Origin: Echinostoma caproni
Lineage: Eukaryota; Platyhelminthes; Trematoda; Plagiorchiida; Echinostomatidae
Direction of reading: 5' to 3'
DNA length: 28,217 nucleotides
Assembly (NCBI GenBank): GCA_900618425.1
Contig: UZAN01041575.1
Location: 2,146 to 30,362, forward strand
This document shows, one piece after another, positions 1-10,500 of the stretch (positions within the stretch are counted from its first letter, which is position 1; every line of letters starts with the position of its first letter). The position numbers and the translations under genes are program-made. The notes under the pieces are model-generated. The model had not been told where the DNA came from. It saw only the letters and a program-made list of their open reading frames with translations, and did not search any database.

Positions 1-385
1 CCACGTGGAGGTCGACAGATGTCATGAAGTCGAGGCATGAAGAAATGCACAGCGCCATTAGGTATGGTAGGTGTCTCTCGCCTTCCAGGTTGGGGTCCGA
101 AAGACTCCACAACCGGTTGGTTGGAGACATTGATGGATATGACAGTGAACCGACAGCGGTGGTATTGTTGTCGTTTCTTATCAGGTCAAAATGCTTGAAA
201 CCGTACGTATGCAGAGTTCGATTGTGTACTTTGTGTGTTGACCGTAGAGGTTCACCTTCTTCCCCCTGCCTCAAAATGGTCCAATCCCTGTCCAACTTGA
301 ATTTTACCACTAACCTTGTATGCATTGCGAGTTTGGCCTTACTGTATTTCGTTGTACCATGATGATGATGATGATGGTGATGATC
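1..385 (+). mobile_element. CR1-like retrotransposon 3' end (RT C-terminus, 3' UTR, GAT-repeat tail)
   Basis: Positions about 75-185 read, with frame shifts, SRLPGWGPKDSTTGWLETLM and then DMTVNRQRW. This is the typical C-terminal end of the reverse transcriptase ORF in trematode CR1-like elements (LPGWGPRD...WLETL-x-DM-x-x-NR-x-x-W). A 3' UTR follows, ending in ttcgttgtacc and a (GAT)n run at about 358-383. The element is 5'-truncated by the window edge and decayed. Confidence 0.7.
358..383. repeat. (GAT)n microsatellite
   Basis: Tandem GAT units with one GGT variant at the 3' end of the CR1-like piece. Non-LTR elements of this type often end in short simple repeats rather than poly(A). Confidence 0.75.
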
Positions 386-1227
386 CAACCGGGCAGCCAA
401 GACGTAGCAACCAAAATCTGCGCACGAAAGTGCGAGGTTAATGTTTGTAAAAGCTGAAGTGAACGATGAAGGAAGCCGCCGATTGCCAAAATCTGTTTGT
501 CTTTTTTGAGTCTTCGCCTTGCGGATTTGACCCGTAATACATGCATTTGTCAACCTGAGCTTCAAGTGTTTTTAATCGTAGTTGATTATTTTATTGTATT
601 TCACCCTTATCCAAGTCTAAAGTGTGCTAAAAGTAACGATGGGACTATCCTTATAACGAAGAAATCGGTCCATGATTTGCCTATGGGCGGAATACTAGCA
701 GGTTACCGAAGTCAGTGCAGGTGAATCTTTTTACGGTTTTCAGAGCCGGAGCCTTCAATTAGCCAAGGTTTGACCTGTAAGACAGCAAGTTGGTGTGTGA
801 AAATCGCAACCCGCCGGTAGCTGGTGTTCATTTAATCGGATCCTACACCCGGAGTCAAATGTCCAAGGTACCGTATACACCGTATATACATGACATTGTT
901 GCAGACGGAGACAACAAAAGTGAGAAATACATCAAAAAATTGAAATTGGTTTTGACCCCAACGGGTTAATCCGTTGCTTAGTAGCCACTTCATCTTGGTC
1001 TGTAGGAGCATTGAGTGCGTGTTTGGTCGTGGTCGGTGAGATCCGCGTAATTGTATTTCGCTGTACGATAGTGCTAATGATGAATTGTGGCAATATGGGG
1101 CAATTACAGAACAGCAGCTGTTTCGTGAAAGTTGCATTTGGGAATTTAGCCGAAATCAGTGTAGATCAGTTAAAATTATCATTGGTCCTTTTCGATTCAT
1201 AACAAAGTACGTAATACCACCTTTCAG
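386..1227. other. Upstream region of EMSY, no gene seen
   Basis: No coding region is supported. A small hairpin (stem 421-425/430-434 with a GAAA loop) lies next to the retroelement tail. Positions about 1000-1090 end in atttcgctgtacgat followed by irregular GAT/GCT units, like the tail at 345-383, so this may be another 3' end scrap. Any EMSY promoter or 5' UTR exon would lie here or further upstream; none can be named. Confidence 0.4.
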
Positions 1228-1239
1228 GTATGATATAGC

Positions 1240-1511
1240 ATGTCACACGTTACGGCTGCTCAGGGCAACTTCCCTGTCTGGCCTGTGCTTTTGAAGTACA
1301 GTCGGGATGAATGCTTCCAAATTCTGCGACGCCTCGAGTTGGAAGCGTATTCGAAAGTGGTGTCTGTGTTTCGCGCGCAAGGTCCACTAACTGGAGCGAA
1401 GCGGAAAGTGCTGTACAAATTACAACGTCTTCTGAGCATCACCACTGATCGTCACAAAGCTGAAGTTAGACGGGCACTAAATGACGAAGAACTAATCACC
1501 ATCTCCGAGGC
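1240..1511 (+). CDS. EMSY: EMSY exon 1: ENT domain
   Basis: This exon encodes the first 90 codons and two bases of the next. The translation starts MSHVTAAQGNFPVWPVLL and carries the ENT helical domain. It ends at a strong donor (GGC|GTAAGT). The extension of about nine residues before the WP pair is longer than in vertebrates, which begin almost at it. A plausible acceptor (ctttcag, AG at 1226-1227) lies just upstream, so 1228-1239 may be the end of a 5' UTR exon or a spliced-leader acceptor. Confidence 0.9.
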
Positions 1512-4500
1512 GTAAGTACTGTTTTTATAAATAATTGCTTTCTCTTTCAGTGCATGTGGAAGGGAAGTATACGAAGAGTGGATCTCAGAGGGTAAACGCG
1601 TCGCGCCTGTCTTGCACCGACCCAGTGCAAAAACGGCATATCTTGCGGAAGCAAATCGTGCTGCATTCAACCAACTCTGCGAAAATTATTCCACTCCCCC
1701 GCCCTGTGAAACTGCTTACCTCACTTTAACTCCGGAAGGAGTACCGACCGAGCTCAGACCAAGCTCTCCTTCAGTTGAGGGCAAACAAATTGGCAAAGTG
1801 AGTTAGTGGTCGTGATGGATCGAAAATAAGTGTTCTGGTGATGAACGCTAAGAAGCCGACTATATATATGTATTTACAGCTGCCCATCCACATAATGTAC
1901 TTGTTCTCAATGACTTACGTTTCATAATTTTGCTTTCCTTTCCGCACATGTTTGACCATACAATCGTTTTCGTCCACAGTGCGTGTACCTTTTCGATAAG
2001 ACCCGTTTTCGGTTATTTTGATTTTCGTATCGTGGTGGACCAGTGGTAACCTCACCACGGAGAACGTGTGTTCGAATCCCACCAATGTCCCTCGTCTTTC
2101 TCCATTATATGTTGTATCGCTGCCCTTTGTCTGCTTCCCCTTACCTAAAAATTGTATCGTCTTCTATTAATTAAAGGGAAGGGAAGTTATTCTCCGAGCT
2201 TAGTTTTTGTGATGCATGCACAAAATATGCCAGAATCAGCAATGTTTGCCGATTCCAATTTGACGTGGTTTTAAGTTTTATCCGTACATTCCTGAACATT
2301 TCGAGGTTATCATCCTGCTCCCTTAACCCCACCTGCACCAAATTACGTCAATATCGACTGCCAAAAACCTCCGGACAATGAATTTCTTCCACACAAACTT
2401 GGAATCTCACAACCATACGGGTTTTACAACCAGAGCTGACCGAATAGTTGCACAATACACACAACCTTTCATTTTCAGAGCGATATCTTGTTGCTGCCAA
2501 ACATGTTTCAGTCCTGCGTTGGTCGATGGAGCCTTGAAAGTGCGTGTGGCTAGACCCTGTATTATACCACCCTCATTTATCATTCAGTTGCCTATGCAGA
2601 AGAAGCAACTAGCTTCCGCCGATTTCCGGCCTCATAGTTTCCAATCAAGGGTCGTGGATGCTTAGTCTTTCAGCATCATTTATCAATTTGCAGGTGCAAG
2701 TCTCATCTCGGAAGGGGCAACAGTGACAGTCATTCTGTTAAGGGCGCTTTTGCGCATCTCCACACAGTTGAACAGCAAACGAATTCTTCCTCGTACTCCA
2801 AGACGCATAACCTTTCTGTAGCTACCGATTTGATGCCCACATGTTTAATCCCCTTGCAGTGTTCTCCAGTATTTCGGATACGACAAAATCGAATAGGAAT
2901 ACGGAAAAACACCCGTGACGAACACCACTGCTCCTTATGAACGACCTACTTTGCTGTTCGTAGACCCTAAGTTGGAATGAAGAATATAAGTAAAGTGACC
3001 TCCGTAGCCTGCTTTACTTCTATGCCATCCCTTTATGAATAAGGGAACCAAGGAGTCTCACAGTTGACTGGATGAAAAGCGCATTTTAGACCAAGGATCA
3101 CTGCGATGGTTGGTCCGTGATGTGTGTAGCGTAACTTGAGTACCGCGTACTGTATGAAGTTTTGTTCAGAGTAACTGCAACCTAGTCGCAGTCCTTTCTG
3201 TTTTTGGTGGATGTTCGTTTCTCTCATAGGCCCCAGGTAGCGAAGTATTACTGGAGCTGACAATTTGTTGACTGTCGGAATTAACCTTATCCCACGGTGG
3301 TTCGGGCAGTCATTTTGAGTTTCATTCTTGAAAAGCGAGGCGAGTACGAGGTTCGCTCTAGCATGGAGGGATACATGTCCGTGTTCAGATATGCTACAGT
3401 AAATCAGTAGTAGCACCTGTGAGAGAGTGAGGTTTCATCTTAAAAAACCGGAGGAAGCCCGCCAGTCCCAGCTGTCTTTCTTATCTTCAGTTCCTGAATT
3501 CAAGTTCGCTTATCTACTTCGGTTGTGGGTTCACAGGACACAACCCATGGATCCTAGGCTGAGACCGCTGGAGTAAATTGACCAGCACTAATCATACTGG
3601 TTTGACTTTGTAAGTGCTCTGTCCAGTTTTTTCTGTGTTGTGAACGGGCTGCCCCCTTTTGTCGCTAATTGTTTTGTTGATCACAATCCATGCATGCTGT
3701 AGCATGTAATTTAAGATGTTTCAGTCACATTGTGTCGATCGGTTCGTCACGACAGTTTTGCGATCCATAGTGGTCTCAGGGTTTCCGATAGAGCGACTGG
3801 TTTTGAAATGGTGAGGTACCTTCGTCTCACGGTGCTTGGTGTTCCAAACCACTTATAACATATATCGGTATCAGATATCCGTTGGAGGATCTAGATTCAA
3901 ACACCATTCCCGGACAGCAGCACACTGCACACCAACATAATATTTTATGGTATAATAGCTCAAAGTTTCCTAACCATGCATTTTGTTTCTTCTATAACTT
4001 TATGGAAGTTTTATTAATTACATTTTGTCTAATCTGGTGCGATAGTTTGGGATCAGAACGTCCAATTCAGGGTTGATACTATCTCCTTTTTTGTACTTGT
4101 GAACAAAAATTCTACTATTTTGAGTGCATGACATGACAACTCTTCTTTCAGTAATTTTTTGATTTGTATTATTGGTTTTTGCAATTCAGGTGAACATCAA
4201 CATAGTTTGTTTTCGCTGATACTTTTTTGATGTATATATTTAACTTTCTTTCATGACTACTTTTTTTGCATTCTTCCTAGACTTATTCTGACAAAAGTAC
4301 CCAGACTGTCAAACTTCTGAGCGGATCACCATCCGCCCCTTTAGAGGATTGTGAATCACATGAAATCGATAACATTCCGCGCGTGGGGTACGAAATTACT
4401 TGTGAAACTGAAAGTTTAACCTTGCCAACTGAAATGCTGAATGGACATGTAAAACAAAAATTACCATTCGTTGTGGATTCCCAAACGACTACCGCTACTG

Positions 4501-7500
4501 GTGCTTCCTCTGTTTCTGCCCGGGCCAGTCAGGATACAACCGAAGGTCAGGTTGATTCGTACACTAATCACCAATTGACGTCCGAATATGAATCCAGTCG
4601 CGTTTCACTTAGCGCGCAACTAAACTCAGCCCATGGTACCCCGACATCCGAATCTTTCCCAGGCTTCAGTAAACCGGCTGACGCTGTGCTAAGCACTTTC
4701 GGCAAACCTGGTTCGGTCGAACCCTCGTCCATAGCCTCGCATGCTTCTCGAAAACGATCTTTGTCGACCAGCCCTAACACCACGGAGGTAACGAATGCAC
4801 CAAGCAAATTGCTCAGTCTGGTTCACGCTCCAAACACGTTGGCAACAACAGCCCGTCGTACCACTCACTCACAGATAATTCAAAATAATCCACAATCGGA
4901 ATCTGTATTGAATACTCCCGCCGCTATACAAGCGGTACCTCGGACACAAGAAATGGTGCACTATTCGACAGTTCAAAGAGTCCAATCCAAATCAACTCAA
5001 GGTGTTATGGGCTTACATTCAAGTTCAGGAAATCGGGCACACTCTCAGCTTGTTTTACAGATGTGTCGGCCAGCATCCGAGACCCTGTCAACTGCGGTAA
5101 GTGATATCTCTTCGGTCTCAGCTTTTCATTTGACTATTGGCTCATTTACTTGGTAAAGAAATGCACCCATTTTCCTCTTAGTTCTATTCCATCATGGTTC
5201 GGATATTTGTGTCGGCGTGAGCGAACTACCATGCTCGGGGTACGTCGTCCCAATGTCTTAACGAACTTAGTCTTCATGAGTTGGCTATTCTCACTCTGGC
5301 ACTTGAGTATTCCAATCTTCCCTTTACTCCCCCATCCAAATGAACAGTCATGAGACAGCAACCAAAACCGGTGCACAAAAGTGCGTGATCATTGCTGTCA
5401 GGGAGAGACAACATTTCTATTAGGAAGACTTTTGTGTACCGTGGGTATGTAACTCCATTATTTGACCTTCACCTGATATTGCTGTCTCATATAACTGAGA
5501 GAATCCCGTTCCCATTAGATAGCAGCCACATACCGGTAAACCGCTCTACAGGTGGGCTAAACCAAGTTGAGCTTATCCGAAGCCCTTAGATATGTTTCCG
5601 CGAGACCTCCAGTAGTGGGCACTTGGTTGTTCAAATGCTAGAGGTGCACCCCCATATAAAAATACATTGGTACTGAGGACGCCAGTTAGAATCTGTAATG
5701 ATCTTTATAAAAAGAAAACTTCTATGATGCGCTCGTAGGCGCGATACTGCTAGACTGGCCAAGCCAAGTCATGTGAATTTTCTTAGGGAGTTTACAACCT
5801 TAGCTTTCTGTTAGCCAAAGCCTGATCCGCAACGCACCTGGGCGGTGTATGAGAACGGCTACAGTAATAATAGAGTGCGGATTTTGGTACAGCAGAGTAA
5901 AATGTGGAGAAAAAAATACAAAGAAGCAGAAGAAGAATAACGACAAGGTTTTTCTTTGTTTTATACCTTTTTCTTTTCTCTGTTTTGTGTAGTAATGGTC
6001 GGTTTAACCTTTCTTCGTTATGGTTATGGATCTCCAGATAAGTATGTGCTTCTCCACGTTTTTTTCTAGAATAGTGTACGTTGTTATGTTCAACATTTCT
6101 CTGGTATATAACTCAGAGCGTATTCAGTTTTCCTTGTTGCTGTTCTTGGCTCCCTTCCCTTCGAGTAATCTACAGTGTCTTTCACAGTACCATTCTGCCC
6201 CTTTGCTTTTTCTCTTAACATTGAAGACCTATTCCCCCCGCTAATCGATTGGCTGTCACTTCGTTGATTATCATGTGGTTAAACACCGTCACCCTAATGC
6301 TACCTGTTTCTATTATCTTCAAACCTGGTTGACAATCATTCCCAGCTGATCGACATTTTACTCGCTCACCGTAAATGTTCTCAAATGTATTGATGTTCCT
6401 GTGGGCCCTAAATGCGGCACTCAGTACCTCACTTTTCACATTGGTTCAGGATCCCCTACGGCTTTTAGTCATCGCGTTCCTAAAGTCGCCATTACCCTTT
6501 CCCATAATCGCTCATGGTTTGTGTTAAATTTGGAATTTAGTTCGCAGAAGTTGACTGTTCCGCATTATGCACTAAATAAAATAGTCATCACATGTGCCTT
6601 GGCTTGGTTGCGATCCGTGAAGTTCGCTTCGATGCTTTTCGCTGTACGATGCTGCTGCTGTCTTTTTCTACTGATTGTGTAGATGCTTAATTTTTTCCTG
6701 GCTTACAAGCTCAGAATTTGACACTCATTTCTAGCCCCTCAAATCAGTCTTCCACGGGACTTTTATCTAACTTTGAACACTGATTTTCTTGGGAGTTTCT
6801 TCAAGCCGACGATAATTTAAACTTCGTCCTTGTCGAACGCCTTCCTATAGAAATAGCACTACTCCCCATCGACAAGCTAAAAGATTACCAGCAAAATGAC
6901 ACAGAGTGGTCTGTTTGTGCTTATCTGTTATCATTTTGCTATCAAATTTTCCTTTGTTTCCTCATTCTACTGTATTGTGTGAATGTTGCTAAAAGTTAAT
7001 CCGTTTGGGCTGCATAAAGCTTATTTCGCTTGTTTCATCTTGAAGTTGAACACGAAATGTCAAGGTTTACACCCAGTTTATGAACTCCAGTTAAGGAACT
7101 GCTATCCGGTTCCCATCTTCACTGACCTAATCATCAAGCACCGTCCATGGAAAGCTGTTGTCTGAGATGTCCATATATCAGACATCCTCTAGCAGTAGCG
7201 GCGGTATTCATGTACTGCATAAACATGCCTACAACCCTTTTGTCTTTAGCACTTTTGAATTCAGTAGGTTTGTTTTATCTGGTTGCAGATTTTTCGGGAT
7301 CAATTTAGAATCCACTTTCGGACTGGAACAAGGGATTTTCCCATCTAACAAGAAATAAGTGATGGTCCCCCGTCATCACCTCAATTAATTTCGTCTTATC
7401 TTCGTTCTACTCATGAGTAGCGATGTGTTAAATTATGAAATGGTTCCGTATCACTGGCAGTACCGGTTTCTAGTTTTGGTCAAACCTTCCATGATCAGAA

Positions 7501-10500
7501 GATCCAATACTTTGATGTGACTATTATTCGCCTGATCCGGATAACCGAAGCAAGCTTGGTGCCAACGCAACAACAAAAATTACAGAACATGGTGGTGGGT
7601 GGGTGGGATACATGGCACAGTAAAAGGAGGTCCGGNGCAGTTAAGTTCATGTCAAATCAATAGTAGCTTTATGCATCCGGCTGGGTGAATTTTTGGCATT
7701 TTACACCGTTTTTTGTGGATACAAATTTAGAAAATCATACATGATGAAACTGAAAGTAGTAGATATCGTCTTCGTCAATGAGGCAAGCAATTGGGTAATT
7801 CTGTGGGAACTTTCTCTTTGTCAAAAAGTAGACGNGAATATGACAAAACAGAATTGCGATATGAAGAGGTACGTGCATATAAAAGTTTAAACCTTGAGCC
7901 TGTGGATGATGTAAATACCACTTTTGAAAATTCGTTGTGTAATGGGCGATGAGTGTGTAACTGTATTTTGACAAAATTTTCACATGCTTATAGGCGTCTG
8001 TCTATGATATAGTCAGCAAGTTTATCTCTGACGATGCCACTACATTTAGAGATGTGTTTTCAAGATGTCGCCATCAAATTAAAGTCTTTTTTCAACCTAT
8101 TGGGAAAATCACCGGGGAGCAGTGCAACCAGTGGGGGAGCACGCATGCACTCATTAACATAATAATCAACTTTTAAGGAACAGAGAGTATTCCCAATGGG
8201 ATTGAGAAGCATGAAAGCTCTCTAACTTGACAGAATATGTTCTGTATGTGCAGTGATCATGATAAACTGTGTGAATAACGAGGACAACAATGTTTTGTTT
8301 GTTTCACCGCGCACTTTTGTTTTAGTTTATTGTTTATTTAGAGGGCACGGGATTTCAAACAGATCGTACAGCATTCGTTCCGCTTACCCTTATTTTGTAC
8401 CATCGTCTCTAACCGACGACAATTCTCATCCCTTGGGCCCCAACCTGAAACACGGGCTGCACCAACCGAAGCCAAGCTGAAACCAGCTTCCTCATACCTC
8501 TACGTCATTTCATGGTCTGATCGCCGCGGCGCTTCTTCCAGTCTTGACCAGCGTATGCAAAGAGATAACGGAAAGGTAGTCTATGGGAAGGCATATGTTA
8601 AATGTGGCTAAGCCATCAGAGGCAATGTAGCGTGATTACTTCTTTTAGAGAACGACTATCCAAACCCAACACACGACGACGAACCTCGTCATTGCTCATC
8701 CGATTTTCCCAACAGACATGGTAAAGCTTCGAGGTCATCGGTGGTCGAATACAGAAAGTCGATTAGCATCCTCAGCGCGGAAGGGCCAGGTCTCGCAACC
8801 GTAAAGCAAAACATGATGAACGGCGGCAATGTACACCCCTTAAGGGGTAGTTGGTTGTCATCGCGGCGGCATAAGTGTCGAGATAAGACTGCATCTTGAC
8901 GTGGTGTGATGGCTTGCGTGTCTCCATGACCCTGAGAGCTACACAGGATGGCTTTTCTCAGCCTGCTTGGGCACCTCCTGGCCTCCTTCATCTATCCACC
9001 TTCGTTCCAGAAGAGTCCACTCCAGCAAATAAACTAGGTGAGAGGCAGTTTATCTATCAACCCCCCCCCCGCTAGATGGGCGTAGGAGCGGGGTACCTGG
9101 GGCTTCCTATCAATGTGGTGGGAGAAGTCTTCACACTTAATTGTACAGCTACCGCCCACCCAAGCTGAGCAGTCCAAGCCAATAAGGTGCTATCCCGTCC
9201 ACGTTCCGCTTGTCTCTTTGAGTGTATGTATATCAGCTAAGGGCCGATCCCGAAAAGCGGACCGATAACGCACCAGCGAACAACACAATTAATCGAAATT
9301 CAAAGGCATTGCGTGACAGGTCTCTAGAAGCTCTCATATGGATGCTTCGTTCACGCTCCCGTGTTGGATTTACTCCCCACTTTTGAGTCGAAGGCTCCGG
9401 TTAGGGTTCCCAAAGAAATCCCCTTCGTCGGTGTGGGCTGCCGCGAAGTATGTCGTACCCTAAATTTTTGGCCATCCATTTGGAAAACCTCTTTCCCATC
9501 TGTCTCGTTCCTTCTCTCAAGCCTAAATATTCCCAAACGCTTGCTATTTACAAGACCCATCGGATATCACCCAGCGTTTTACCATCAAGGCCAAATAATC
9601 AGAATTTACAGGATTTTTGAAGCCGAAATTCCCTTCTCACTTACCCGCGTTCAATGTCCGCACACTCCATCAGATTGTTCAGCAAGCTGCCTTGGCTAGA
9701 ACCCTTGAAACTTTCAATTTGGATGTATGCTGTGTCTCCAAAACACGCGTACTAGATCCTACTTCAATCATTTCCCTGCGTTCTCCTAACCCAACCTCGA
9801 CCTCACGCTTCACACTTCGTGTGTCAGGCTATTCGGTATCTGAAGCTCGCGGTGTTGCTGGTGTTGGGATTACGCTAACTGTCATGGCTGAGCGCTCGCT
9901 TCTTGCCTGGATTCCAGTCAGTAGCCGACTATGCGCTGTACGTCTCAATGGCTCAGCACGGGTCAACAGCTACAGAACGAAGCATCGGTGCTTATTCGTC
10001 GTATCGNTCGGTGTATGCACCGACCGATCGCAGTTCGACAGAAATGAAAGATGAATTATACAAGGACCTTTCTCAATTACTTCAAAGTGTCCGGTCAACG
10101 GACATCGTGGTAGTCGCTGGAGACTTCAATGCTCAAGTGGGATACTTGGACAAATCAGAAAAGCTTCTTGGCGGACCGTATGCAATCCCGACCAACCGAA
10201 AGGACAACGGAGATCGCCTACTTCAACTCTGCGCAGACCACGGATTGTTCCTGTTAAACTCTAACTTCTCGCACCAGAAANACAGCGCTGAGCCCAGATT
10301 GATTACATCGCCATCAGTTACCACTGGGGGGAGGGGGGACGTTCGATCCAAGATTGCCTTTCTTACTGGTCCACACCTGTGGATACGGACCACGCCTTGC
10401 TATGAGCTAAATTCTCCTTACGCCTGACAAACAACCGCGAGAAAGCCACCGACAACGGATATCCGCAATAAAACGTCAGCAATTGCTGTAAATCGGCCTT

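Noticed and set aside
24..362. 112-codon plus-strand open frame
   Set aside because: The conserved RT C-terminal residues lie in a shifted frame of the same region, so this frame is a shadow of a decayed retroelement end.
2378..2665. 95-codon plus-strand frame
   Set aside because: It is antisense to RT thumb coding sequence and falls in the inverted repeat tract.
5885..5945. Purine-rich stretch as a possible triplex or regulatory element
   Set aside because: Short, imperfect and deep in an intron; no support beyond composition.
8689..8991. 100-codon minus-strand protein gene
   Set aside because: The recognisable RT residues (LLYGCETWPF) are in another frame of the same strand; this is a frame-shifted reading of a dead element.
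9900..10430. Host AP endonuclease gene
   Set aside because: The GD-x-N block and flanks match the retrotransposon endonuclease pattern, and the reading frame is shifted and broken.
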